Shown: positions 1-6,993 of the stretch, piece after piece
Numbering within the stretch: the stretch's first letter is position 1
How the letters are laid out: each line of letters starts with the position of its first letter
Origin: Cohnella xylanilytica
GTDB taxonomy: Bacteria; Bacillota; Bacilli; Paenibacillales; Paenibacillaceae
Assembly: GCF_014212175.1 (NCBI RefSeq)
Contig: NZ_JACJVR010000031.1
Location: 1-64,000 of the forward strand
Direction: 5' to 3'
Length of the DNA: 64,000 bases
Made by a program: the position numbers and the translations under genes
The notes under the pieces: generated by a model
Told to the model about the DNA's origin: nothing
Database searches by the model: none
What the model saw: the letters and a program-made list of their open reading frames with translations, nothing else

Positions 1-230
1 AGATTGGTATATCCACACTCGGCTGACAAAGTGGTACGCAAAGAAACGCCAGCGAAGTCACTGGCTTGGTTCCGGGTACGAAGTTAAACGCCTAAGCAAA
101 TTGCATGGACTCAAATCGTTATTGTAAGTCGCATGCGCATGAATGACGAACATCGGAAAGCCGTATGAGGGAAAACCTCACGTACGGTTTGATGAGGAGG
201 GGCTGAAGATAGTTCAGCCCTTTACTCTAG
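1..230 (+). mobile_element. 3' end of a group II intron (partial)
   Basis: The last part of a group II intron enters from the left edge. Bases 158-190 form the conserved domain V hairpin: arms AAGCCGTATGAGG and CCTCACGTACGGTTT closed by a GAAA-type loop, including the catalytic AGC triad at 159-161. Bases 200-220 form the domain VI hairpin (GGGCTGAA paired with TTCAGCCC). The intron should end within about 10 bases after it (224-230); the exact 3' junction cannot be fixed without an empty-site sequence. The end of the intron-encoded protein lies just upstream, as expected, since that reading frame sits in domain IV. Domain V is a ribozyme signature, so the class call is secure; the subclass is not. 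Confidence 0.88.
2..127 (+). CDS. Group II intron maturase/reverse transcriptase, C-terminal end
   Basis: Forty-one codons of an open frame enter from the left edge and end in TAA at 125-127, about 30 bases before intron domain V. The visible residues are basic and aromatic (DWYIHTRLTKWYAKKRQ, then SHWLGSGYEVKRLSKLHG), as in the maturase (X) or DNA-binding tail of intron-encoded proteins. No HNH endonuclease cysteine pairs are seen before the stop. That fits a protein without an endonuclease domain, but too little is visible to be sure. The protein would bind its own intron RNA, help it splice and reverse-transcribe it during mobility. Identification rests mostly on position directly 5' of domain V. 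Confidence 0.75.
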   Translation, partial: DWYIHTRLTKWYAKKRQRSHWLGSGYEVKRLSKLHGLKSLL

Positions 231-281
231 AATTCCGCGGCTGCCTTGTTATCCGGGTCCGAGGCGGATCCTTCGGAGGCT

Positions 282-491
282 CCAATGCCGAGAAATTCGG
301 CATTCAGAGCGATCGCGCTCGCGAGAGGGGCCCCCAATGCCGAGAAATTCGGCATTCAGAGCGATCGCGCTCGCGAGAGGGGCCCCCAATGCCGAGAAAT
401 TCGGCATTCAGAGCGATCGCGCTCGCGAGAGGGGCTCCCAATGCCGAGAAATTCGGCATTCAGAGCGGTCGGCCTCGCGAGAGGGGCCGTC
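282..491. repeat. Tandem array A: four 52-nt units, each with a hairpin
   Basis: Four direct repeats start at 284, 336, 388 and 440, exactly 52 bases apart. Each opens with a perfect inverted repeat, arms AATGCCGA and TCGGCATT around GAAAT. A GC-rich segment follows; in the first three units it contains the palindrome GCGATCGC and ends in CTCGCGAGAGGGGC. The fourth unit has drifted in its second half (GCGGTCGGCC). Because 52 is not a multiple of three, the same peptide shows up in successive frames, so this is not a protein repeat. It fills the space between the intron end and the egsA ribosome site. Function unknown. Confidence 0.9.
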
Positions 492-576
492 TGGCCGGTT
501 GGCGGAAGGTTCCGTCCCGCGCCCGATTTATGATAAATTAGAATCGTTTAGGAAAGTTGCGAAGGAAAGGGAGAGG

Positions 577-1758
577 ATGCAAGCGATGTACGAAGCCGCA
601 CTCAGAATCCGGAAGGCCGCGGAGGAACGCGGGATCCGAATCGACGTCGAATTTCCGGACCCGATCGTAGTGGAGGCGGGGGCGCTGTCCCGGACGGCTC
701 CTTATATACAGGATAAAGGTTATCGCAAGCCGCTCGTCGTGGCCGACGAGAACACGCTCCGGGTCGCCGGCGGGAAGCTGCTCGAACAGCTGGCGGCTCT
801 CGGGCTCGCGGCCGAGAAGACGATCGTGAAGCCGGACCGGCAAGGCGACGTCATCGCCGACGAGGCCTCGATCGTGCAGGTGCTGCTAGACGTGCAGCGG
901 TACGGAGCCGACGTCATCGTCGCGGCCGGATCGGGCACGCTGCACGACGTCTCGCGGTACGCCGCCTATACGGCGGGCCTCCCGTTCGTGTCCGTGCCGA
1001 CGGCGCCTTCGGTCGACGGCTTCAACTCCAAAGGGGCGCCGATCGTCATCCGCGGGGAGAAAATCACGGTGCAAGCGATCGGCCCGCTGGCGATCTTCGC
1101 CGATCTGGACGTGCTGCGCGAAGCGCCGCCCGCGATGGTCGCCGCCGGCTTCGGCGACATGCTGGGCAAGTACACGTCCCTGTTCGACTGGACGTTCGGC
1201 CGCTGGACGGGCGGCGAGCCCTATTCCGAGCTCGTCGCCGAGATCACGGAGCGTGCCCTGCTCGAATGCGTGCGCAACGTCGAGGCGATCGGGAGCCGGA
1301 CCGAGGAAGGCGTCCGCGTCTTGATCGACGCGCTGATCGAATCCGGGCTCGCGATGCTCGTCTTCGGCCAGTCCCATCCGGCGTCCGGCGCGGAGCACCA
1401 TCTGTCCCATTATTGGGAGATGGAATTCATGCGGACCGGCCGCCGGGCCCTGCTGCACGGGGCGAAGGTGGGCGTCGCGTGCGCCGAGATCGCAGCCTTG
1501 TATCATACGCTCGAGCCCGAGTCGGAGGCGGGCGACGCCGAGACCGCGGCCAAGCTGCGGGAGGCGCTCGGCCGCGTGCCCGGACCGGACGAGATCCGCG
1601 CTCTGCTCCGGAAGGCCGGAGGGCCGTCGACGATCGAGGAGCTGGGAGTCGGCCGCGAGCTGTTGGAGCGGAGTCTCGCGGAGGCGCACCGGATTCGCCC
1701 GAACCGGTACACCCTGCTGAGGGCTTGCAACGAAGGCCGCGTCGGGCGCCGCTCCTGA
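577..1758 (+). CDS. egsA: Glycerol-1-phosphate dehydrogenase (AraM/EgsA family)
   Basis: A 393-residue NAD(P)-dependent, metal-dependent dehydrogenase of the iron-containing alcohol dehydrogenase superfamily. The family reduces dihydroxyacetone phosphate to sn-glycerol-1-phosphate; B. subtilis AraM/EgsA is the known bacterial example. Visible motifs: the nucleotide-binding GSGTLHD (residues 118-124), substrate-pocket PTAPSVDGFNS (141-151), GFGDMLGK (191-198) whose Asp is a metal ligand, and the diagnostic SHPASGAEHHLSHYWEM (266-282) plus LLHGAKV (His294) supplying histidine ligands. The frame is open further upstream through array A, but ATG 577 is preceded by GGAAAGGGAGAGG and matches the family start. 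The gene stands alone and ends in a strong terminator. Cytosolic; the product feeds unusual glycerophospholipids. Confidence 0.93.
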   Translation: MQAMYEAALRIRKAAEERGIRIDVEFPDPIVVEAGALSRTAPYIQDKGYRKPLVVADENTLRVAGGKLLEQLAALGLAAEKTIVKPDRQGDVIADEASIVQVLLDVQRYGADVIVAAGSGTLHDVSRYAAYTAGLPFVSVPTAPSVDGFNSKGAPIVIRGEKITVQAIGPLAIFADLDVLREAPPAMVAAGFGDMLGKYTSLFDWTFGRWTGGEPYSELVAEITERALLECVRNVEAIGSRTEEGVRVLIDALIESGLAMLVFGQSHPASGAEHHLSHYWEMEFMRTGRRALLHGAKVGVACAEIAALYHTLEPESEAGDAETAAKLREALGRVPGPDEIRALLRKAGGPSTIEELGVGRELLERSLAEAHRIRPNRYTLLRACNEGRVGRRS

Positions 1759-1776
1759 AGCAGGTCCGTCCGGATG

Positions 1777-1824
1777 GCCCGGCTTGTCCGTTCGCGCTTG
1801 CCGAACGGGCGGGCCGGGCTTTTT
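1777..1824 (+). terminator. Intrinsic terminator of egsA
   Basis: An 18-base-pair stem (1777-1794 with 1802-1819; GCCCGGCTTGTCCGTTCG pairs with its near-complement) and a short loop are followed by TTTTT at 1820-1824, 19 bases after the egsA stop. Confidence 0.9.
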
Positions 1825-2003
1825 CAAGGTATACCGCGGGTCCAAAATAATTTTATTTTAAGTTTGGCTCCTTTCGGTGTAGAATAGACAGGAATGGTTC
1901 AGATTCGACCTGTCGCGGCGTACGGACGATCGGAGAACGGACTCGGCTGCGAACGCATTAACGTCTATTCGCATGAAGACCCGCACGCAAGAACGGCCTT
2001 TTA

Positions 2004-2020
2004 TGTGAAAAATGTTACAA
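2004..2020. promoter_or_regulatory. Rex-like operator upstream of the DUF1641-ndh operon
   Basis: TGTGA-N6-TTACAA is one base away from the perfect palindrome TGTGA-N6-TCACA read by the redox sensor Rex (and, in another form, by Fnr). It lies about 90 bases before the DUF1641 start. In B. subtilis, Rex represses the homologous yjlC-ndh operon and senses NADH/NAD, so position and sequence agree. A clear sigma-A promoter was not recognised next to it. The rest of 1825-2091 shows no gene. Confidence 0.55.
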
Positions 2021-2108
2021 AGTATCTTCGCCAGCCGGAACCGGCGCGGAGCCGTACGATGCCAGGAACGGACCGACTAGGACATTACTGCAAAGGAGGA
2101 CGCTCTGC

Positions 2109-2546
2109 ATGTCTCAAATTTCGCAAGAGGCGCTCGCAACCGACGCCGCAGTGGAACGCAACTCGCAAGACCTGCTCGACCAATTGCTGAAGCCGGAGGT
2201 TCAGGAATCCCTTACCGTATTGGTGGATAACCTGCCGAAGCTGGCCGAGATGGTCACCTTCCTGACCAAAGCCTACGACTTCGCGCAGCAAGTGGCGACC
2301 GACAAGGTGCTGATCAACGACTTCGCGCACGGTATCGGCGAATTCGTCAAGCCGGTGGCCGACAAGGCGAAGGGAATCGCCGCCGCGGCCATCGAAGCCG
2401 GCGACCGCGCCCAAGCCGACACGAGCACGATCGGCCTGTTCGGCATCCTGCGGATGCTGAAGGATCCGCAGGTCCAGAAGACGCTGCGCTTCGCGCAAGC
2501 CTTCCTCGGCGCGCTCGCGGACAACAAGCAACAGCAACAAGGCTGA
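2109..2546 (+). CDS. yjlC: DUF1641 protein, YjlC-like
   Basis: A 145-residue acidic, helical protein of the DUF1641 family, matching B. subtilis YjlC, which is encoded directly upstream of ndh. It has no signal peptide or membrane segment. Residues 24-60 (LLKPEVQESLTVLVDNLPKL) and the C-terminal GLFGILRMLKDPQVQKTL carry the typical amphipathic helices; the tail is glutamine-rich. Its biochemical role is not established. Conserved pairing with NADH dehydrogenase suggests an accessory role in NADH oxidation. A strong AAAGGAGGA (2092-2100) sits 8 bases before ATG. It is co-transcribed with the next gene across 35 bases. Confidence 0.85.
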   Translation: MSQISQEALATDAAVERNSQDLLDQLLKPEVQESLTVLVDNLPKLAEMVTFLTKAYDFAQQVATDKVLINDFAHGIGEFVKPVADKAKGIAAAAIEAGDRAQADTSTIGLFGILRMLKDPQVQKTLRFAQAFLGALADNKQQQQG

Positions 2547-2581
2547 TAACTACGCACAACGGATAAGAATGGAGGATGGAC

Positions 2582-3763
2582 ATGTCTAAACATATTCTGA
2601 TTCTGGGCGGCGGTTACGGCGGCTTGTTGGCAGCTCTGTCGGCTCGCAAAAATCTGAGCCTGGACGATGCCCGGATTACGCTCGTGAACCGTTATCCCAC
2701 GCACCAGATCATCACCGAGCTTCACCGCCTGGCCGGCGACACCATCAAGGAGAAGGCCGTCGCTCTTCCGCTCGAGAAGCTGCTTCGCGGCAAGGACGTC
2801 AACGTGATGGTCGACACGGTTACCGAGATTCGCCCGAACGACAAGAAGGTGCTGCTCGAGAGCGGCGCCACCGTCACGTATGACGCGCTCGTCGTCGCCC
2901 TCGGCAGCGAGACGGCGTTCTTCGGCATCCCGGGGCTGCAAGAGAACAGCTTCACGCTGAAGTCGGTCGACGACGCGAACCGCATCCGCGCTCACGTCGA
3001 AGCCCGCCTGGACGCTTACAAGCAGTCCGGCGACAAGAAGGACGCGACGATCGTCGTCGGCGGCGGCGGCCTGACCGGCATCGAGCTCGTCGGCGAGTTC
3101 GCCGACCGACTGCCGGAGATCTGCCGCGGCAAGGGCATCGACTTCGCCGACATCAAGCTGTACGTCGTCGAAGCCGGCCCGGCCATCCTGCCGGTTCTGC
3201 CTCCGGACCTGATCGCGCGCGCGGTATCGAGCCTCGAGAAGCGCGGCGTCGAGATCATCACCGGCGTGGCGATCACGGAAGCGACGAAGGACACGGTATC
3301 GCTTAAGGACGGCCGCGTTCTGGAGTCCAACACGATCATCTGGACCGGCGGCGTTCAAGGTCATCCGGTCGTCGCGAACAGCGGCATCGAAGTGAACCGC
3401 GGCCGCGCCACGGTTACCGAATCGCTGCAATCGACTTCGCACCCGGAAGTGTTCCTGGCCGGCGACTGCGCGGTCGTCTTCCCGAAGGGCGGCGATCGTC
3501 CTTACCCGCCGACGGCTCAGAACGCCTGGCAGATGGGCGAGACGGTCGGCCACAACCTGGGCGTCTTCTTCAAGGGCGGCAAGATGGAAGAGTTCAACCC
3601 GATCAACTCGGGCACGCTCGGAAGCCTCGGCCGCAAGGATGCCGTCGCCATGGTCGGCGGCAACAACATCAAGCTGAAGGGCCTGCCGGCCACCCTGATG
3701 AAGGAAGCGAGCAACGTTCGCTACCTGTCCCACATCAGCGGCCTGTTCGCCTACGCCTATTAA
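2582..3763 (+). CDS. ndh: Type II NADH dehydrogenase (NAD(P)/FAD oxidoreductase)
   Basis: A 393-residue single-subunit flavoenzyme that passes electrons from NADH to quinone without pumping protons, attached to the inner face of the membrane. The FAD-binding GGGYGGLLAALSA is at residues 9-21. A second Rossmann motif, VVGGGGLTGIELVGEFADRL, lies near residues 157-176 and binds NADH. The C-terminal FAD signature VFLAGDCAVV is near residue 290. An upstream in-frame ATG at 2576 exists, but GGAGG at 2571-2575 suits ATG 2582 better. It forms an operon with the DUF1641 gene behind the Rex-like site, so expression should rise when NADH is high. A terminator follows. Confidence 0.92.
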   Translation: MSKHILILGGGYGGLLAALSARKNLSLDDARITLVNRYPTHQIITELHRLAGDTIKEKAVALPLEKLLRGKDVNVMVDTVTEIRPNDKKVLLESGATVTYDALVVALGSETAFFGIPGLQENSFTLKSVDDANRIRAHVEARLDAYKQSGDKKDATIVVGGGGLTGIELVGEFADRLPEICRGKGIDFADIKLYVVEAGPAILPVLPPDLIARAVSSLEKRGVEIITGVAITEATKDTVSLKDGRVLESNTIIWTGGVQGHPVVANSGIEVNRGRATVTESLQSTSHPEVFLAGDCAVVFPKGGDRPYPPTAQNAWQMGETVGHNLGVFFKGGKMEEFNPINSGTLGSLGRKDAVAMVGGNNIKLKGLPATLMKEASNVRYLSHISGLFAYAY

Positions 3764-3804
3764 TTCGCGGCCCATCGCGATATCCGGCCCAGCGGCCGCG
3801 ACGA

Positions 3805-3832
3805 GACCAGCTCCTTCGGGGCTGGTCTTTTT
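3805..3832 (+). terminator. Terminator of the DUF1641-ndh operon
   Basis: GACCAGCTCC, loop TTCG, GGGGCTGGTC, then TTTTT, 42 bases after the ndh stop. One G-T wobble is in the stem. The following 3833-4065 stretch contains no recognisable gene. Confidence 0.92.
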
Positions 3833-4065
3833 GCGCGCATCGACGAAGCGCTCCCTAAGAGTCGGCGGATAAGGTTGGACGAAGCCGAATAGGATGGAAG
3901 CAAGGGACGGGCGGCTTCGACGATAGAGGCCGTCCGTTCCGGCCTTGGTCGGGGCAAGTCCATCGGAAGGGATCTCGGGCGTCGAGGGCGAACTGTAACG
4001 GTATTCTCATCGAAATCAACTACAGCCGCCGTAGGCGTACGGAAGACGAGGAGACGGAAGCGAAC

Positions 4066-4389
4066 ATGCTGCAGCCATTCACCCAACGAGTGTTGGAGAC
4101 GATTCAGGGGATCCCGCCGGGCAAGGTGATGACGTACGGCCAGATCGCGGCGGTCGCGGGAAGTCCGAGAGGAGCGAGGCAGGTCGTGCGGATTCTCCAT
4201 TCGCTGAGCGAGAAGCACGGCCTGCCCTGGCACCGGGTGATCAACGCGCAAGGCGAGATCGCGTTGACGGACGGGGAGGCGAGGTACTCCCAGGCGTTCC
4301 TTCTGCGCGAAGAAGGGGTCGAGGTGGACGTACGGGGCCGAATCGATCTGGAGCGCTACCGGCACGAGCCGGAGACGGACAGAAGTTGA
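4066..4389 (+). CDS. Alkyltransferase-like (ATL) protein, MGMT family without the active cysteine
   Basis: A 107-residue single-domain protein matching only the DNA-binding half of O6-methylguanine-DNA methyltransferase. The helix-turn-helix segment GKVMTYGQIAAVAGSPRGARQVV (about residues 18-40) and the following arginine finger are present. The active-site PCHRV motif reads PWHRVI at 56-61: tryptophan replaces the alkyl-accepting cysteine. This is the hallmark of ATL proteins, which bind O6-alkylguanine, flip it out and hand the lesion to nucleotide excision repair rather than repair it themselves. GAGGAGA lies about 11 bases upstream of ATG. The gene is monocistronic with a hairpin after it. 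Confidence 0.9.
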   Translation: MLQPFTQRVLETIQGIPPGKVMTYGQIAAVAGSPRGARQVVRILHSLSEKHGLPWHRVINAQGEIALTDGEARYSQAFLLREEGVEVDVRGRIDLERYRHEPETDRS

Positions 4390-4402
4390 ATGGTCCCCGA
4401 AT

Positions 4403-4443
4403 GAATAGGAGCCGAAGGCGATGCCCTCGGCTTCTATTCTCTT
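4403..4443. terminator. Hairpin terminator after the ATL gene
   Basis: GAATAGGAGCCGAAGG pairs with CCCTCGGCTTCTATTC (two wobbles), followed by TCTTT. It lies 14 bases after the ATL stop. The segment 4444-4645 between this and the pepT terminator shows no gene; it holds only a weak distant inverted repeat (GGGTTCAG 4540, CTGAACCC 4598). Confidence 0.7.
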
Positions 4444-4645
4444 TATCGGTCGGTTTTCAATTGTACCCGCCGAACAAAGGCGGCTCATTCAAACGACAAT
4501 CGAGCGATTCGAATGAAGAAGCGTGCAAAAGCACCTCAGGGGTTCAGATACATGCCATGCCGGCGGCGGGACGGGCTATCCTAGAACGATTCGACGCCTG
4601 AACCCGAGTTCCTACCTAAACGAGATCCAGTCGACTGCCTCCTGC

Positions 4646-4696
4646 GAGAAAAAGCGAGAAGCTTCTCCGCCGTCCATAGACGGCCGAAGAAGCTTC
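4646..4696 (-). terminator. Terminator of the lipL-pepT operon
   Basis: Read on the minus strand, an 18-base arm starting GAAGCTTCTTCGGCCGTC pairs with GACGGCGGAGAAGCTTC around a TATG loop. TCGCTTTTTCTCG follows. It begins about 20 bases after the pepT stop. Confidence 0.88.
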
Positions 4697-4714
4697 CATC
4701 TCGATAAGCCCGGC

Positions 4715-5947
4715 TTACCCCCGCGCCTCGAACAGCTTGACGATCTCGACGATCACCTGGACCGCCTTGACCATGTTGTCGAGCGACGCGTATTCGTACC
4801 GGCCGTGATAATTCTCGCCGCCGGTGAAGATGTTCGGCGTCGGCAGACCCATGTAGCTCAGCTGCGAGCCGTCGGTGCCGCCGCGGATCGGCTTGATGAC
4901 CGGCTCGATGCCGAGGTTCTTCATCGCTTGGGAGGCGACGTCGACGACTTCCCGGACCGGCTCGATTTTCTCCCGCATGTTGTAGTATTGGTCCTTGATC
5001 TCCAGCGAGAGCCGGTCGGCCCCGTACTTGGCCTTGAGCTCCTCGACGATCCGGGTCATCTCGTCCTTCCGCGCCTGGAACTTGGCCTTGTCGTGGTCGC
5101 GGATCAAGTAGCTCAGCTTCGTCTCCTCGACGTCTCCGCGGATCGACGTCAGATGGTAGAAGCCCTCGTAGCCTTCCGTATGCTCGGGCGCTTCGTTCGC
5201 GGGCAGGCTCGAGTGCAGCTCCATGGCGATCTTGGAGGAGTGGATCATCTTGCCCTTGGCGCTGCCCGGGTGAACGTTCTTGCCGAGGACCGTAATCTTG
5301 GCCGCCGCCGCGTTGAAGCTCTCGTACTCCAGCTCGCCGAGCGGGCCGCCGTCCATCGTATAGGCGTACTTGGCGCCGAAGGCGGCCACGTCGAACCGGT
5401 GCGGCCCGCGGCCGATCTCCTCGTCCGGCGTGAAGGCGACGCGCACCAGGCCGCGCTTGATCTCCGGATGCGAGAGCAGGTAGGCCATGGCCGTCATGAT
5501 CTCGGCGACGCCCGCCTTGTCGTCGGCGCCGAGCAGCGTCGTGCCGTCCGTCGTAATCAGCGTGTGCCCCGTATAGCCGGCGAGCTCGGGGAAATCCCGC
5601 GGCGACAGCACGATGTTCCGTTCCGGGTTCAGGACGATGTCCCCGCCGTCGTAGTTGTCGACCACCTGCGGATTGACGCCCGCGCCGGTGAAGTCGGTCG
5701 CCGTGTCCACGTGGGCCAGGAAGCCGATCGTAGGCACGTCCTTGTCCGTGTTGGCCGGCAGCGTCGCCATGACGTAGCCGTTGTCGTCCATCGTCACTTC
5801 TTCCATGCCGATGCTCCGAAGCTCGTCCGCCAGCATCCGGGCTAGCGTCAGCTGCCCCGGCGTGGAGGGGCACGACTCGCTGTCCGCGTCCGATTGCGTA
5901 TCCACCTTCACATAGGAAGTAAATCTCTTCAGCAGCTCTTCTCTCAC
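4715..5947 (-). CDS. pepT: Peptidase T (tripeptide aminopeptidase, M20 family)
   Basis: A 410-residue cytosolic zinc aminopeptidase that removes the N-terminal residue of tripeptides. It has the normal family length and all the M20 dinuclear-site residues: [10 protein letters not shown] (His79, Asp81), the bridging Asp of GADDKAG (about 141), the catalytic Glu-Glu pair in TPDEEIG (175-176), MDGG near 197-200, and a late [13 protein letters not shown] supplying the last histidine. The substrate-recognition [10 protein letters not shown] is intact. It is the second gene of a two-gene unit, starting 19 bases after the lipL stop. The two share no obvious pathway, so the pairing is probably transcriptional convenience. 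Confidence 0.95.
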   Translation of the reverse strand: MREELLKRFTSYVKVDTQSDADSESCPSTPGQLTLARMLADELRSIGMEEVTMDDNGYVMATLPANTDKDVPTIGFLAHVDTATDFTGAGVNPQVVDNYDGGDIVLNPERNIVLSPRDFPELAGYTGHTLITTDGTTLLGADDKAGVAEIMTAMAYLLSHPEIKRGLVRVAFTPDEEIGRGPHRFDVAAFGAKYAYTMDGGPLGELEYESFNAAAAKITVLGKNVHPGSAKGKMIHSSKIAMELHSSLPANEAPEHTEGYEGFYHLTSIRGDVEETKLSYLIRDHDKAKFQARKDEMTRIVEELKAKYGADRLSLEIKDQYYNMREKIEPVREVVDVASQAMKNLGIEPVIKPIRGGTDGSQLSYMGLPTPNIFTGGENYHGRYEYASLDNMVKAVQVIVEIVKLFEARG

Positions 5948-5966
5948 CGCTCAACACTCCTCTTCC

Positions 5967-6803
5967 TCAAAATAATCCGTACCTGGCGCGCATCGCCCGG
6001 GCGGCCTCCCGCACCTCTTCCGGCGAAGGCAGCCGCAGCGCCGCCGCCCCCGCCGCCAAGCCGTCTTCGGTCTGCCGCGCGCGGACGATCTCCTTGATCT
6101 CCTCGGCGAATACCTTCGCCGCCCCGAGGCCCAGCCCCGTCAGCTCGGCGAGGCTCGCCGTGCTGTCCTCCGTCACCCGCGGCACCCGCGCGGGATCGTC
6201 CGCGCCGCCCGCCGCCCGCTCGTAGAACTCGCGGACGAGGCGCGCCCTGCGCCGTCCCGAGCCTTCGGCGACGACGAAGGCTTGAATGACGAGCGCCTTC
6301 GCCTGCCTGCGCTGGGCGATGCCGCAGAACTTGAAGCCGTCGATGCTCAGGTCGTAATCTCCCGGGCAGTAGGCGCCCGGGATCTCTCCCTTGTCCACGC
6401 GCCGTCCGGTGCCGGCGAGCGCCTCGCGAACGAGCGCGTACATCCGCTCGAAGTCCCGATGATAGTCGGCTCCCTCCTCGATCGGGAGAATAAGCGACAC
6501 GTTGACGACGCCGGCATCGAGCGGGACGGCGGCGCCGCCGGAATGGCGGACGACCGCGTCGTAGCCCTCGGACTCGAGCCACCGCTTGGCGTCCGCCGCT
6601 CCCGGAAGGCGGCTGTCGCGCAAGCCCATGACGAAGGCGCGTTCGTGCCGCCACAGGTGGCAGATGGCCGGGCCGCCCTCTCCCGTCCGCCGGCACAGCA
6701 GCTCGTCCATCGCGAACGGGTACAGGGCGTCGGGCTCCGCGAACTCGTTCATGCGGTCCAATATCAGCATATTTTCAAGCCCCGACAGATTCGCTTCTCC
6801 CAC
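5967..6803 (-). CDS. lipL: Octanoyl-[GcvH]:protein N-octanoyltransferase LipL
   Basis: A 278-residue member of the biotin/lipoate protein ligase fold. LipL moves the octanoyl group from the glycine-cleavage H protein to the E2 subunits of the oxo-acid dehydrogenases (lipoyl relay of Bacillota). It has the N-terminal ALYPFAMDELLC, RHSGGAAVPLD with VVNVSLI (about 87-105), and GAYCPGDYDLSI (143-154) with the acyl-carrying cysteine at 146, close to Cys150 of B. subtilis LipL. FKFCGIAQRR follows. The start is taken as GTG (6803-6801), because AAGGAGA lies 8 bases upstream. ATG codons 10 and 23 codons further upstream lack a ribosome site, and the in-frame Met at residue 12 has only a weak one. Confidence 0.88.
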   Translation of the reverse strand: MGEANLSGLENMLILDRMNEFAEPDALYPFAMDELLCRRTGEGGPAICHLWRHERAFVMGLRDSRLPGAADAKRWLESEGYDAVVRHSGGAAVPLDAGVVNVSLILPIEEGADYHRDFERMYALVREALAGTGRRVDKGEIPGAYCPGDYDLSIDGFKFCGIAQRRQAKALVIQAFVVAEGSGRRRARLVREFYERAAGGADDPARVPRVTEDSTASLAELTGLGLGAAKVFAEEIKEIVRARQTEDGLAAGAAALRLPSPEEVREAARAMRARYGLF

Positions 6804-6917
6804 GATGTCCGTCTCCTTCCATACGACTATCATACCGCAAACCCGGGCGTCCACAAATAGGGCGCCCCGCAAGGGATTTGGGACCAGGTCCTAGTCATAA
6901 AATCCGATTGTGCGGGG

Positions 6918-6926
6918 TGATATAAT
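6918..6926 (+). promoter_or_regulatory. Extended -10 promoter of the GGDEF signalling operon
   Basis: TGATATAAT is a perfect extended -10 element. No good -35 is visible 17 bases upstream, which is usual for extended -10 promoters. Transcription would start near 6933, which excludes the GTG at 6910 and supports the TTG start at 6994. Confidence 0.7.
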
Positions 6927-6993
6927 TTTCAGTGTATTGGCAGACCGACGGACCTATAACGGCCATGATTCCGCGGGGGGAGCGAAAACCCTG

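Noticed and set aside
224-240. Cluster of TCTAGA, GAATTC-like and CCGCGG sites suggesting vector polylinker
   Set aside because: Flanked by a natural intron end and genomic repeats. Such sites are expected by chance in GC-rich DNA and no vector backbone is present.
311-420. GCGATCGC octamers resembling the cyanobacterial HIP1 element
   Set aside because: They are confined to the tandem units and all genes point to Bacillota.
143-541. Open frames across array A
   Set aside because: The 52-nt period puts the same peptide in successive frames, so no single frame is under protein selection.
4540-4605. Possible structured RNA between inverted repeat GGGTTCAG/CTGAACCC
   Set aside because: Only 8 bp with a 50-base loop and no promoter or terminator of its own on that strand.
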